From: Mesostigma viride
Lineage: Eukaryota > Streptophyta > Mesostigmatophyceae > Mesostigmatales > Mesostigmataceae
Assembly: GCA_009746045.1 (NCBI GenBank)
Contig: RPFO01000089.1
Span: 1,425,666 to 1,489,665, forward strand
Direction: 5' to 3'
Length of the DNA: 64,000 nucleotides
Part shown: positions 1 through 11,990 of the stretch, piece after piece
How positions within the stretch are numbered: the stretch's first letter is position 1
Layout: each line of letters starts with the position of its first letter
The notes under the pieces: model-generated
What the model was told of the DNA's origin: nothing
The model's input: only the letters and a program-made list of their open reading frames with translations
Database searches by the model: none
Translations under genes and position numbers: made by a program

Positions 1-960
1 AGTTGGGAGGTGGGAGATGTGATGGAAGATTCACTACGTTAGCAGGCGACTAAACTGCTACAATGACACAAAACCACGGAGCTAGGCCCTTAACTCCATC
101 AGATCAGAGTGAAAACCCATGTTGAAACTGGGACAAATGCCATTAGAATGTTACTATGACCGTGGCTAGTAAACGTGAATTGACACCCAGGTTGTGACTT
201 CAACGATTGGAGGCAACCTTGCCAAGTCTCCCAAATGCAGTCGGCTAGACAAGCTTCACAAAAAACGCAGCAAACATGTTAACGTTGCTAATATTCCAAC
301 GACGCGCATCCGCAGTCCGGCTGCCAATGAAGTCTTCTTGGTCGCCAGCTGTGCACAGAGGAGTAACCGCTAGAGACGCCAATTTGCGAACAACTCATTA
401 CAATTACAAAGCGCAGGAAGCAGATGGCTATGCATCAACAATTACTTTCGCTCGCTCTCGTATTTAGCCAGGTCTATCTGCCCAAACTGGGTAAATGTTT
501 TGCGATCGGTGAAATTGGCACTCTAGTGACTTACTTTCCCAGAAAGTGTCCATTCACACGACAACCGACTCACGCTCACACGTCGTGAGGAGTTGCCGAT
601 AGGATAAAGAAGCCGAACGATGAATTGCTGTACATAAATGCCACGCCAACGGCGTCGTGAACTGACTTCTTGCAATCACGATTAAAGTGCCCGGCCCAAC
701 AACAAATTGGCGACACACGACCCCGCAACTGGAAAAGAATTCTGGCCACATTGATATACATCGGTTTGATAAAGTAAAACCTCGCATTCGGTTCTGGCTA
801 GCCTCAAACGCATGCGCCTTGAAACCTTTATCCTCCTGGCGGCCACAGTTTCTCGGTTCTCTTGTTCCGTTGGTCGTGCCGCTAGCGTGCCAGCCGCTCC
901 AGTGCCTAAAATTCAAATTCGTGTTGTTCGAGAAAACGTTGTCGGGTCGGCGACGGCACG
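1..960. other. No supportable gene
   Basis: Open frames here are short and overlap on both strands, with no domain, conserved motif or plausible splice structure. I see no tRNA or element terminus. Everything up to the array at 991 is unassigned. Confidence 0.6.
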
Positions 961-990
961 ATGCCGGGCCGGGCTGCATGGGCCATGGAG

Positions 991-1336
991 GGTGGTGGTA
1001 CACAAATACCGTACAGGTGGTACACAACTGCAGCCAGGACAACAGCCGGGCGCTGCGTACCTGCCGTGGGAAGGAGGGGGGTGGTACACAAATACCGTAC
1101 AGGTGGTACACAACTGCAGCCAGTACAACAGCGGGGCGCTGCGTACCTGCCGTGGGAAGGAGGGGGGTGGTACACAAATACCGTACAGGTGGTACACAAC
1201 TGCAGCCAGGACAACAGCCGGGCGCTGCGTACCTGCCGTGGGAAGGAGGGGGGTGGTACACAAATACCGTACAGGTGGTACACAACTGCCGCCAGTACAA
1301 CAGCGGGTCCTGCCGTGGGAAGGAGGGTGGTGATAC
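991..1336. repeat. 86-bp tandem repeat, 4 copies
   Basis: The marker 'cacaaatacc' begins at 1001, 1087, 1173 and 1259, giving an exact period of 86 bp, and a decayed fifth start lies near 1329. Two alternating variants occur ('cagccaggac' and 'cagccagtac'). Because 86 is not a multiple of 3 and the unit has few stops, several frames on both strands stay open and give repetitive predicted peptides. These are almost certainly not proteins. Confidence 0.95.
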
Positions 1337-1623
1337 ACAACTACGGTATACCGGCCTAGTACAGCCCGATGTAATTCCCGAGGGCCCACCTCTTTATCCC
1401 TACATGTAAATACCGACGGGCATAATCAACGACCTATATTACCAATAGCCGCCGCATATCAAACAGGTCGTATTCATGACGCCCGTCAACGCCCCGTCAT
1501 CGCCCCGTCATCGCCCCGTGATCGCCATGCCGAGGGCCAACCTCTTAACTCTTTATTCGGAGTAATAGTCAACGACCTATATTACCAATAGCCGCCGCAT
1601 ATAAAAAAGGTCGTATTCATGAC

Positions 1624-1676
1624 GCCCGTCGAGGGCGATGACGGTGACGCCGTCACCGTCATCGCCCTCGACGGGC
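1624..1676. repeat. Perfect 26-bp inverted repeat
   Basis: Arms 1624-1649 and 1651-1676 are exact reverse complements separated by one base, so the sequence can form an almost loopless hairpin or cruciform. It replaces the 'gtcatcgcccc' run found at the same place in neighbouring repeat units. Confidence 0.95.
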
Positions 1677-1919
1677 CAACATCTAAACTCTTCTCTTAAT
1701 CAACAAACTATATTACCAATAGCCGCCGCCTGTCAAACAGATCCTATTCATCACGCGCGTCAACGCCCCGTCATCGCCCCGTCATCGCCCCGTCATCGCC
1801 CCGTGATCGCCATGCCGAGGGCCAACCTCATAACTCTTTATTGGGAGTAATAGTAAACGACCTATATTACCAATAGCTGCCGCCTATCAAACAGGTCCTT
1901 TCCATCACGCCCGTCGAGA

Positions 1920-1951
1920 GCGATGACGGTGACGGCCGTCACCGTCATCGC
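1920..1951. repeat. Perfect 32-bp palindrome
   Basis: 1920-1935 and 1936-1951 are exact reverse complements with no spacer. The core is the same GATGACGGTGACG motif as in the hairpin at 1624-1676, in the next repeat unit. Confidence 0.95.
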
Positions 1952-1970
1952 CCTGCCGGCATTGCCATAC

Positions 1971-2965
1971 AAGAAGAAGCTCTCGATCCGAGGTATAGAC
2001 TACCTCGGGTATCATCATCGTAATTGCTAGCATCGAGATCATTCATACCTACCGACGATGGCCAGCTGCAAAAGAAAAATGTCGACCAACAGACAGGACC
2101 TATCGCCGGGAACCCTCAAGGCAATAAGGGCGAGACAGGCTTTCACCGTTAAGTAAAGTTGTCCACATCGTGCTAAGGAATTTGTGCTAATCTATGAGTA
2201 CCTATATGGACACTTTGTCGCATTTTTTACATGGCAAATAAGCGATGTATGTGTCATGTAGGCTGCCATTGGTGCATGCATGCATGGGCCAGCAATGATG
2301 GTCAGAGGTACATTGTGCCTATGAGATAAGCATCGATTTGTTGATCAGCAAGTGATTCATTACGTGAGACAACAATATGTTTGGGGGCTAAGCTTCTTAC
2401 ATTGGTCACATGGCCCGCCATAATTGTTTTCTTATGTGTTTAAGGTTAGGGCTCTGTTCATGACTGAACGTCATGAACGCGCTCTATTCATGACATTGAT
2501 TAATTGATTTTAATTAGTCTCATGTCCATGTTGGGGGACCGGGATCTCTGAATTCCCCAAAGAAGATATAGTGGAAGTCACCCCAAGATCGACGTCAATA
2601 TCCGTCAAGACGTCAATAACTACATGTATGTCCACAGCTCAGCTAGTAGTCTAAAATATGGGCCTCGAGCTAATCTTGCACGCAAGCAATGCCTATTATC
2701 AAGGATTAATTAATGCCTATCAACAAGGAGACAATCATGCTTGTTAAATTTCCTAGGACCCACAACTGGGGGTCGTAGTCTTTGACAATGTCCGCCTGGG
2801 CAACGCTACTAATCCTACATATCCGAGGTCCCATGTCTGAATAAGAGGGGTTGAGCGGATGACGCCAACAGTGTCTGAGCTCTGCATGTCAGCTAAAATC
2901 ATATCGCGGAGACAAACATATGGCGGTATGTCCAATGTTGGCCACTGCGTCGCCTAACAGGTTCG
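1971..2965. other. No supportable gene
   Basis: AT-rich sequence with only short, unconvincing open frames on both strands. No repeat or terminus that I can tie to another part of the window. Confidence 0.55.
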
Positions 2966-3002
2966 TTCTTACATGGTCGGCAAGGGCCTGACCATGTAAG
3001 AA
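2966..3002. repeat. 13-bp inverted repeat
   Basis: Arms 2966-2978 and 2990-3002 are perfect reverse complements with an 11-base loop. No U-tract follows, so it is not an obvious terminator. It could be a transposon end or a footprint. Confidence 0.7.
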
Positions 3003-3059
3003 GGTATCTCCCTGGCTGGCCAGTCCACAAGGAACCAGCAGGGACCTCATCTGAATCAA

Positions 3060-3200
3060 CCTGATTTATTAACTAACTACTTAATTCATTTATTAAACTC
3101 ATGCCCCCATTAGGGAGTCAAGGAGCATTAATTAACCCCGATTCATTCATTCATTAAACACGTGCTCCCGTTGGGGAGTCACGGAGCACCGAAGTGCTTT
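3060..3200. repeat. Duplicated element tail
   Basis: Two tandem, diverged copies of a motif with a run of ATT/ATTC units followed by CATG or CGTG, then 'ggGagtcA.GGAGCA'. Related 'CCGTTGGGAG' tails occur at 3945-3990, 4315-4345, 36640-36670, 40100-40140 and 40400-40440. They mark 3' ends of a dispersed repeat family. Confidence 0.55.
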
Positions 3201-3431
3201 TAATCCCTGTGTGTGCACAACAGGAGAAAGGGCAGAGACCCCCAGTCTCCTTCATGCCTAAGGCATGCCACAGCTGCATTCGGGAACGCTAGCTAAACGG
3301 ACACGCTAACGATCCGGCAATCTGTGGGTGCAAGAAGACCCATGTGAGCATGGCCTAACACTAGGAGCGTGGGCAAGTAATCTCATCATAGCCAGGACGT
3401 AGCATGGCTGTACTAGGACTATACCCCGATC

Positions 3432-3594
3432 AATGGATGGATGGATGGATGGATGGATGGATGGATGGATGGATGGATGGATGGATGGATGGATGGATGG
3501 ATGGATGGATGGATGGATGGATGGATGGATGGATGGATGGATGGATGGATGGATGGATGGATGGATGGATGGATGGATGGATGGATGGATGGAT
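3432..3594. repeat. (ATGG)n microsatellite
   Basis: About 40 uninterrupted tetranucleotide units. With a 4-bp period all three forward frames read the same W-M-D-G peptide, which explains three overlapping open frames. It is not evidence for a gene. Confidence 0.97.
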
Positions 3595-3944
3595 GTCAGG
3601 CTTGTCTTACATCATGCAGTGCATGGAACTTTGGTGCTGGAGGGTTAATTGTGGCCCGGTCTGGTTTAGCTTCAGTGCTCTCATGTCGGCCTTCATTTGT
3701 AATTATTTGAATGCATGCCCATTGGGCCATGCATAGTGTATATTTTTTACGCATGCACGCCCATTATGTATCGCTGGGTCCATCCCATCAATGCTTGTTT
3801 ATTGCCAGGTCTGGTGTAAGTAAGTTAGTACTTGCGTGTCATGCGCATGGGCATGTTTAGAGTACTATGCTAATCTCTTTAGAAACATAATTACACGGAA
3901 GTTACAAATCTCATCTGCATCATGCCCCAAGACACTACATTAAA
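3595..3944. other. No supportable gene
   Basis: Flank of the microsatellite. No ORF, repeat boundary or RNA gene that I can support. Confidence 0.5.
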
Positions 3945-4290
3945 GAATCAAATAAAATTATAACATGCCTCCGTTGGGAGATCATGCAGCACATGCATAT
4001 TCCTTGCTGATGGGTAGAGGTGGGTCAAGCCGCGACATCGAAATAAGCTAACTCTAAGCTATCTAGTCTACAAAATCCTAACTACACTTCTCCCCAAAGC
4101 GCCCCTTCCGCTTTGGGGGAGGGGGCTTACCCACATGGGCTGGCGTGTGAGCCGGGACATTGGTCTTCCACCTCTTCTTGTTCTGCATAGGAACAGAGAG
4201 CGAAGAAATGCGGTGTGGGGACCCCTTCTCGTGGTAATGCGTTACATGTACTCCCCACCGGGCTTTGCTCTTCATGGGTTCATAAAGACA
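3945..4290 (-). pseudogene. 3' end of dispersed element family E
   Basis: On the minus strand an open frame at 4275-4078 ends in a basic, proline-rich tail (GKPPPPKRKGRF). A second copy with a clearly related C-terminus (GKPPPPKRRRRFDE) lies at 40525-40818, also minus strand. Both are followed by the same 3' sequence, with a 'gatagcttagagttag'-type block and then 'tctcccaacggaggcatg' running into A/T-rich sequence. Protein-level similarity plus a shared 3' flank fits the 3' end of a mobile element. I do not recognise the protein. The upstream part is missing or too diverged. Confidence 0.6.
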
Positions 4291-4309
4291 ACAATTATTC
4301 AGTAAGAAT

Positions 4310-4450
4310 TTAATAAATTAGGAACATATATCCGTTGGGAGTCACTGTTACACATATACCTGAAAAGGGGCATATGATTTTAAATACATTCTGAGCTACA
4401 ACCTGCACGTGCATGGGTTTAGTTAACTGGCACCTATACTAGAGGCCTGA
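4310..4450 (-). repeat. Tail fragment of a LINE-like family
   Basis: Reads in reverse as a diverged copy of 40020-40140, with 'CCCCTT' and 'ATATG' blocks, then 'ctcccaacgga' and 'gttccta', ending in A/T repeats. No coding part is seen here. Confidence 0.5.
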
Positions 4451-5210
4451 CATGGGGTGGAGCTTCAGTGCTTCCCCGCCTTCTCCTTCTCCCACACTGG
4501 GTGCTCCGCGTCCTTCTTCTCCGGCCCTGCCCATGGGTGCACCGGCCCCGCCTCCTCCTTCTCCTCACGGGACGATTCGCGCTCCACGCATGGCTGCAGC
4601 ATCAGTTAGCACGGGCAAGACATAGCAGTAACCGCGCTATGGCTGTTCTAGCACCAGCCTAGCAGACTGCCATGATCACTCAGCAAACCCACGACAGCTA
4701 AACCCTTGGCTGTCACAACCAGTCCATGCATCATTAAGTATGGGTACAGGGAAAGCTTCCCGCATATCCATGGCCATATGGATGGCAGCAACACAACGAC
4801 TTGCCCCCTAGCCCCCCGTGCACACACAAAAACGTGGGTCGTGGCTTCCACGCCCCATCCGCCATGCATGACAGCGCGTACCTTACTCGCATTCACACCG
4901 GGCTGCATCCCAGCGCCGTTGCTGTCCCCATGTGACACGTCGGCTGATTAAGCAGATACACAGCAGAGTCTGATGTAAACCGCTAAACCCCAAACCCATG
5001 CAGACCACAGTCAAGGACGCGTGCATGTCAAGCCATGCCAATTGTGAACCGTACAGCAATTTACTTTTCAAGCCTGAAGAGGTGGATAGCAGATAGTAGC
5101 CTGGAAGAGGTTACAGGGGCACATGTCCATTAGCGAGCGGAACAACACAGCTCACCCTACAAGCGTACCGCACAATGTCCTCCTGCAATTGTCTGCAGAT
5201 CTCCCAATCC
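4451..5210. other. No supportable gene
   Basis: Mixed-composition sequence with several overlapping open frames of 60-96 codons but no motif or splice pattern to choose among them. Confidence 0.45.
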
Positions 5211-5302
5211 CGCAGACATCTCCACTGCTCTCATGGCGATTGCAAATGCTTCATGCCGCAGACATCTCCACTGCTCTCATGGCGATTGCAAATGCTTGAT
5301 GC
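5211..5302. repeat. 46-bp direct duplication
   Basis: 'cgcagacatc' starts at 5211 and again at 5257, and the sequence between is repeated almost exactly. The duplication lies at the 3' end of the broken minus-strand gene at 5277-6066. Confidence 0.85.
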
Positions 5303-6066
5303 CGCACCTCTGCTTACAGCAGAAAAGCTTCCTCCGGGCGAGGCACCTGACTGGAACCAACACCCATTCTTGGCTTGACAACGTGGCCATGACAGCATCG
5401 TGAATCTGCTTCGCCAACGCCCACACTTCAGGACCCGCGCCCTGCACCGCCATGGCCACAGGCTGCACCGCTGCAATCGATGCAGCATTCACTGCCTGCG
5501 CCGCACCATGTACTGCATGCACGAAAGCCAATGCTGGCTCGGTTATCATGGTCTTGCCCGATTCCTGCTGCTTCTTCTTCTTCGATGCGGTCATGCGCAC
5601 TTTATACCCCTTCCTCTCCAAGCACGCCTTCAGCACCTGGTTCGTGCGGTGCTGAATATGCTTCTGAAGGCGCGCCTTCTAAACACGAAATGTTGGCAAT
5701 GTATGATTCCCAAACGGCATGATAGGCACATAATCAGTCCCATTAATTGCTTTGCGGCAGTCAATGCACCAGAACACCTGTTGAAAAAAGAAGGTTATGC
5801 ACGCTAGCGATTACCCGCGGCAAGAAGCAATCAACACACCTCGCTAACAACTGCAACCACAATGTAATTCATGACGGGCCACTCACCGCTAGCCTGCTCT
5901 CCTGCTTCAATGTCTCCCCATTCTCAAGGCCTCCATTGTAAACCTCTCCGTCTTCACCATCGTCATCGTCTTCCTCTTCCTCCACTCCGACGTATCCGTG
6001 TTTCCTTTTCCTAAGATACCTAGGGTTGTTCAAGTCGTATGTGCGGCGTTGGCACACTTCCAACAA
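5277..6066 (-). pseudogene. Unidentified gene fragment with possible intron
   Basis: On the minus strand, an open block at 6066-5869 carries an acidic run of E and D after a basic segment. A pyrimidine-rich tract ending in CAG at 5780-5778 could be a splice acceptor. After it the frame encodes a C-x2-C-containing segment, meets an in-frame TAG at 5681-5679, then continues as a Lys/Gln/Arg-rich segment (QKHIQHRTNQVLKACLERKG) and an Ala-rich stretch to 5277. The residue pattern looks like real coding sequence, perhaps a decayed transposon protein, but I do not recognise the family. The in-frame stop and the duplicated 3' end argue for a pseudogene or a wrong exon model. Confidence 0.4.
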
Positions 6067-6907
6067 AATTTTGGCCGCCTCTACCCATTACCATTTATTC
6101 GTACTATCATAACATATCCAGGCGTTTGAAAAATCATTCCCTCGTTCGAACTTCTACGCCTGGGCGTCCATGACGAGGCAGTCACGACGGGACGCAGATG
6201 CACAAAAATAAAACAAGGCGACATCCCTTCAATCATTGACCAAAAAACAGAATACGCGCAGAACTTGGATTTCAACACCACGCACCCATTACCAGCGAGC
6301 ACGGCTGGCCTGCAACCGCCATCATTTCATAACCAGAAGCCAGGGCCCACACTCCATCCCGTTACCTCATCTTCCACGCACGGCTTCCGCTGCTTCCCTC
6401 TGCTCTTTCGCATTCTCCGCCAGCAACCTCGCCTTCTCCTCGTCCAACAATCCACTAAGAATAAAATCCCCTCTATTGGACGCCATTCAGACGAACTTTG
6501 CTAGCGTCTTTTCACCGGCCCCAGCACACATAATCTATAGCCGCTTACTGACAACGGCCGACAACGACAACTGCTGAATAGGCGAAAAAGGCTGATAACT
6601 ACATTTTTATATTTCGCTGCATTTGCTAATAGACACGCACGTTCTCCCACTTCTCCATTACAATATAATTATCCATCTGGCCGTGTACAGGCTAAGATCC
6701 CCGAAGTAACTTACTGAAACGTATCTTACAGCATCGGATCACTGGCACCTAATCTACAGGTGGTAGATTACCAACCAAGACCCGTCGCGGTAATTTACTC
6801 CGTTGGTAATGTACTACCAAAGATGTGCAGTCGTAACGTTACTTTTAGTTACGGCTAGTAAAATTACTACCTATCACCCTACGTCGTAATGATTACGGCC
6901 TTGGATC
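6067..6907. other. No supportable gene
   Basis: Short open frames only. 6740-6960 is rich in TAC/GTA-type inverted motifs ('gtaatttac', 'gtagtaa', 'cgcctcggat' twice) and could be the end of a small transposon abutting the 3' side of R1, but I find no matching terminus. Confidence 0.4.
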
Positions 6908-8814
6908 TCACGCCTCGGATCTAGGTAGTAAGATAAGACCTCGTAATTTACGCCTCGGATGCTTTTTACCACCCTCGGACGAAAAGTATAGTGTGACCGT
7001 GCGCGTCTCTAGATTAGCATCTGTCACTATCTCGAGGTGCACCGGCTGTGAGAAATCGAGCCCACGAAGCACAATGCCGGGCGTCATGGCCAGCTGCCGC
7101 CGAACATGAATGGACCCTAGTCCTTCCAGCACATCATCGGGCAGGCGAGCGAGCACTGCCAAATCAGGTGCCACCGTGTCCGCCAACCACCCGAGCTTGC
7201 CCTTAACCGAGGGCCCATGGGTTGCCAGCAGCGGGGACGGGAGGTCGGCCAGCAGGTCAACCACATAGTTGCGGCTATCCTGCATGAGCATGACCCATTC
7301 GCCAGAACGCGAATCCCGCTGCAACGTCGACTGCACGCCGCAAAACACCACAGGTTTACCCTCCTCATGATCCACCGCCCGGCCCAGGGGAAACTTAGCC
7401 GCCACTGCAGCAAGAAAATGTGTAGCAAATGTGCGAGGTGCCGCCAGCTTGAAGTCATCTCCATGCCACACGAAGAGGGCTGGCTCGCCAGGGACGCCCG
7501 CGGTGGGGACCACAAAGAAGTTAGGATCAGCGCGATGGTACGTGGCCCCTACTAAGCTCTGCAAGACCTCCTCCGCGGAAATGCGGAAGATGATGGGAGA
7601 GCTCTGCAGCCCCTCCACCCCTGTCAACAGCTCGATATACTCGCTGCCAATGGTGCCATCCTGCCAGACCACCGGGACCTTCACCACTGTAGCGGGTGCC
7701 TTGCCAGGTTTGCTGCGCGACCCCAGCGTCGCTGTGTAGGAATGCCCGCTGAAAGTCACCGCACCACATCCCGTAGTCCTTGCCCGCGTTCCGCTTGCCC
7801 AAGTAATGGCCGTCAGTAGCCGATGCGAAACATGGTTGAGCCCAGGGGTATAAAGATCCTTGGCATCCAGCCGGGAGGACCCCTTTGTCTCCGTGACCAC
7901 GGGCCTAACCCGGAACACCACCGAAGAGTTGGTCTCGTTAGGCTTGCAGGTGAGCACGAACTTCAACCGCAACCGCGTGGCCCCGGCTGGCACACTCTCC
8001 AATCCTCGGTAGACCTCGCGCTCCCGCCACTGCTCCTTGGCTCGAATGAACGCGTCGCGCCACAAAGCAAACTTGAGAGGATCTTGACAGTCCAGGACAA
8101 GTTGCTCCCACGTCACAGGGCTATCCGCCGCCAGTGAGTGTGAGTGGAGGCCGAAGCTTCGCGGGTGCCAATCCTGAGGCTGAATGATTGACTGGACGAG
8201 CGGCGGTGTGGAAAACGCCGCCATCGGTAAGCGCCGCACGACGCCGGGCTGCCCTACCACCACCCCCAATGGAGCGTGGTACTCGCGAAGCGGGATGCTG
8301 CCCACCCCCGCAACCGACAGCAAGTCAGTGGACACTGAGAACCCCGGGTACGATACGAAAGGTTCGCCCAGCAAGGCCACATCCTCGTAGCCATCCACGA
8401 CGTGAAACGGCGTGTCAATGCCCAACACCGTCAGCACCACCATCCCGGTAACTTGATATGCCGAAGTGCCTGCAAAGTCGGTCACCGATTTGTACGGCGA
8501 AGTCCTCTAGTACTGGATACTGTCAGGGTGGCCGCCCGACGAGAGATAATAGACACGGATGCTTGCGTGTCCACAGCCACCAGCTGCCACGGTCTACACG
8601 TAGGAAACAAGGTTGACCCCTTGTGAGAGAGTTTTGACCTGAGCCACCCCTGATGCAGCTTTCGCTTTAAGCGCCTGAGCACGCCACAAGGCCGTGACCG
8701 TTGAAGCCAGGTCCCTAGGTGGGCGAGGCGCATGGGCAGGACCCTGACCCTCCGGCGAGGCCACGCTAGGCGGGCCTCCCACATTATCCGTGGCTAGCAC
8801 AGGAGGTGAGTCAC
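6908..8814 (-). pseudogene. R1: decayed Copia-like pol (PR-like, RT, start of RNase H)
   Basis: Reading down the minus strand from 8814: a linker homologous to that of element C, then a protease-like motif (AVDTQASVSII, about 8590-8560), a frameshift, the rest of the protease-like fold (ALLGEPF), then reverse transcriptase. The RT motif with the first catalytic Asp (GDFQRAFLHSD) lies in a different frame near 7780-7740. The frame then returns, so the long open frame is a chance read-through of two compensating shifts. The second catalytic pair is in FVWHGDDFKLA (about 7480-7450). The RNase H region is truncated near 6910. The upstream end is interrupted at 8815 by T1. It is closest to element C in this window and clearly an old, inactive copy. 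Confidence 0.85.
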
Positions 8815-8854
8815 TACAGGGGTCACCCGCAGTATCGCAACAAGAATCGCAACT
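8815..8854 (+). repeat. T1 left terminal inverted repeat (with TA)
   Basis: Exact reverse complement of 11991-12030, including the flanking TA. Confidence 0.95.
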
Positions 8855-9000
8855 ACGCAACTTTCCAGGAGGACCAAAAAACACTTTTGTTGCGATTCTT
8901 GCGAGGACCGATTTGGACGAAAAGTTGCGAAACGGCAAACGCGTGGTATCGCAACTAAAGATACACCCCGACGTGAAGTATGTCACTCCTTGGCTGACCG

Positions 9001-10559
9001 GCGCGAAGAATCAACCGAACTGAAATGAGCGGCGTCAGAAAAATGCTATAGCCGCAGTCGCGCAACATCTAATGATGCGCACATTATCTCGGGCTGGTTT
9101 TTACTGCGTCTACACGCGTTAATCATCACGGGGGTGACGATGAAAGGCAGCACTTGTTATTAGCTTCTGTATCATTGAATTTTTCGCAACCAGTAGTTTT
9201 CGTATGATGTATTTCGCGTATTTCATCATCGTTCAGGGCCAGGAAAGTCTCGACGCCGTGATGAGATTGCCTTTCTGTCATGAGATTGCTAGCTTTCCGC
9301 TAGCCTTCTTTTTGCGGTTTCGGCATGGCGCAGTTTAGTGTACCTGCGGATACCGTCAACAAGGTAAAGTCGTTATATCATTCGGTAAGTAATCTCGGAC
9401 ACGTTGTTGAAGGTTTGTGGTGTTAAGTTCGCTAACTTACTACTCCTGTGTACTAGTTTGTGGTTGTGGTTTTGTACAACCGTCGTCGTAAGATTTTCAT
9501 CAGTTTTGTTCATGATTAGCTGCGTCTGTACCTAATTTTCTAGAATGACGATTGATCTAACATCTAAAGGAGTTGTAGATGGTAGCACGATGGTTTCTAT
9601 TGCCTAAATTCTGCAGGAAAGATGGTATCATGGCCAGTTTTTTGTCAGCCTTTTGGCTTTGCTAGTAAAGGACGCCTGTGCAGTTGTGCAGTCCGTGCAA
9701 CATCTATGGAGGCCCCAGTGCCTTGCTGACGTAGAAAAGAAGTTCGATGCAGTGTTTGTATATTTTCATCCTAGGCATGCAAATGGAGGTCATTTCTCAT
9801 GTTCTGGATGCATGGGTAACACCGCCCCTTGCACACCCCTTGCTACGTGTGCATTTGGGCCTTGGTTTGTGAAGACGTCCAATATTGCATTATCACTTAA
9901 CATTTCATTGTAAGTGTCTTTTTTATCGCACCCGTGCACCCCCCTGAGATTAGTGCTGTATTTAGCACCCATAGGACATATAGGACATTGCAACATGACT
10001 AATGACATGACCCCGAAGTAACTCCCTATATGCGTGTGCTTTGGTCCCAGTATGGACACTAGATTGTTATCAGGCTGGTTTCTGGACATTATCATGCAAG
10101 GTGCAACCAGCCATAATTAGGGGTAGAGTTACACACTGGTCATCCAAGGGCTAAGTGCAGGCCAGCACGCGGTAAAATGGTGACTGTGCATTAAAAAATT
10201 AAATTACGACACGCAGACGCTACGCGTTGATCAGGCGTCGCGTGACCGCCATGCGAACATTAATAGTTGTCGCGTATATTACATCCTCAATGATGTGGAG
10301 GCGGAGATGGAATGAGTATCTATAATGTAACCTTGAGTGACAGGGTTGCTGACACCACGGCCCGAATCACTGTTATTACACTTGTACTGAATTGGGTCAC
10401 ATGCATACCCCCACCGACTTGGGGTTGGTATCCTTTATATATCCTGCCATGGACTGGAATCGTTGTCTCCTTGAATACATGTATAACTCACATGGGTCAG
10501 GGGGCCTGCCCATATTCACCACTATATTAATCCCTAAAAGGTGCTTACACTGTCCTCGG
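9001..10559. other. Interior of T1, no gene recognised
   Basis: Longest frames are about 86-101 codons, with no transposase motif. The sequence is AT-rich with no internal repeat until the 43-bp array. Confidence 0.55.
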
Positions 10560-11110
10560 TCGCATTCATGCATGCATTCGCGTATCCATGCATGCAATCA
10601 CTTCCATCCCTGCAAGCATTCACGCATCCATGCATGCAAACACCATCCATCCACGCAAGCATTCACGTATCCATGCATGCAAACACCATCCACCCCAAGC
10701 ATTCACACATTCATGCATGCAAACACCATCCATCCATGCTAGCATTCACGTATCCATGCATGCAAACACCACCCATCCATGCATGCAAACACCATCCACC
10801 CATGCAAGCATTCACACATTCATGCATGCAAACACCATCCATCCCTGCAAGCATTTACGTATCCATGCATGCAAACACCACCCATCCCTGCAAGCATTCA
10901 CGTATCCATGCATGCAAACACCATCCATCCCTGCAAGCATTCACGTATCCACGCATGCAAACACCATCCATCCCTGCAAGCATTAATGCAATATCGATTC
11001 GTGTAATTAGCACCCATCCTGCGAGCATCCATGCCATTACCACCCATCCTGCGAACATTCACGTGCAATCCATGCATGCAGACACCGCCATCCATTCGAT
11101 GCAAGCATGA
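10560..11110. repeat. 43-bp tandem repeat inside T1
   Basis: Units begin 'gcaagcattcac' at 10612 and 10655 and recur about 11 times, with deletions and variants, up to ~11110. Each holds TCCATGCATGCAAACACC. A 43-bp period steps through all three forward frames and gives several overlapping CKHHPS-type open frames, which I treat as artefacts. Confidence 0.9.
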
Positions 11111-11990
11111 ATTCACGTTTCCATGCAGCCACCCATCCTCGGCCCGCAGCATCATGGTGAACACAGCATTTCCCTTGCCCGGCCTGCGGCCGGACTGTAA
11201 CACTGGACTGTCTCACCGCTTTAACAAAGACGGTTCAGGGCGATATATGTAGTCGCCTCAAAGTTGCACCCGCACGGCCAGCAAATGCTGGGCCGCTGCC
11301 ATCCCCACTTCACAAACACACCCTCTTTCAGAATCTGTCCAGTATTGTTGCCTAATGCATCCCCGTTCGAAAGAGCGACATAATGAAACCACACTGTGAA
11401 TGAAACAACGCAGTTTGTTTAACATGCCACGGCGCCGACTATACCTCAAGACCATAGCTGTGTAATGTCGGCGGGACAATGACGGGGTAATGACGCGCAA
11501 TGACGAGACGATGACGCGCGTGATGATTAGGGAACTGTTTGATAACGAAAGGTTAGTGGTTGTAGACTAATTATAGGTCGTTGATTATTCAATGAAGAGG
11601 CGGCACACTTTTGTTTTTGTTCATTATTGCACTGACTTCCGCGCGATGAATCCCACTGAACTGAACTGAACACCGCGCGGCCAATCAATCGTCAACGGCG
11701 GTAACTATTGCAAGTACATATCGGATCCTGCACGCCGATTGGCGACAATTTATTCCTTCCGGCGCAAGTGTACGGCGTACTTTTGGTATACTTGCCAGGT
11801 TTGTTGCGATTCTGTTGCATTGCGGAACTCTAGAATTGGTGGGTTTTCAGTTGCGGAACTAGGTGTTGCGATACTCGAGCACGCTCCCATTTTTCATCCA
11901 AACATCACTTTTGATTTTTGAAAAGTGAAGGTGCCATGGTGTGCCCATACCTGCCCTTAATCGAAGTGGATGATAAAATTTTTTTTTTTG

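Larger units (their letters stand above)
1431..1970. repeat. Degenerate ~140-bp repeats
   Basis: A block starting with 'cctatattaccaatag' recurs near 1431, 1574, 1705 and 1859 (spacings about 143, 131 and 154). Inside the units are short runs of 'ccccgtcatcg' and GATGACGGTGACG-type palindromes. No coding potential is evident. Confidence 0.85.

Noticed and set aside
3404..3736. Three overlapping frames encoding long W-M-D-G repeats
   Set aside because: Direct consequence of the (ATGG)n microsatellite; a 4-bp period gives the same peptide in all frames.
6908..8485. Intact 525-residue protein
   Set aside because: The RT catalytic segment lies in another frame at 7800-7700, so the continuous frame is due to compensating shifts in a decayed element.
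10541..11110. 189-codon His/Pro/Cys repeat protein
   Set aside because: By-product of the 43-bp tandem array; same peptide appears in shifted frames.
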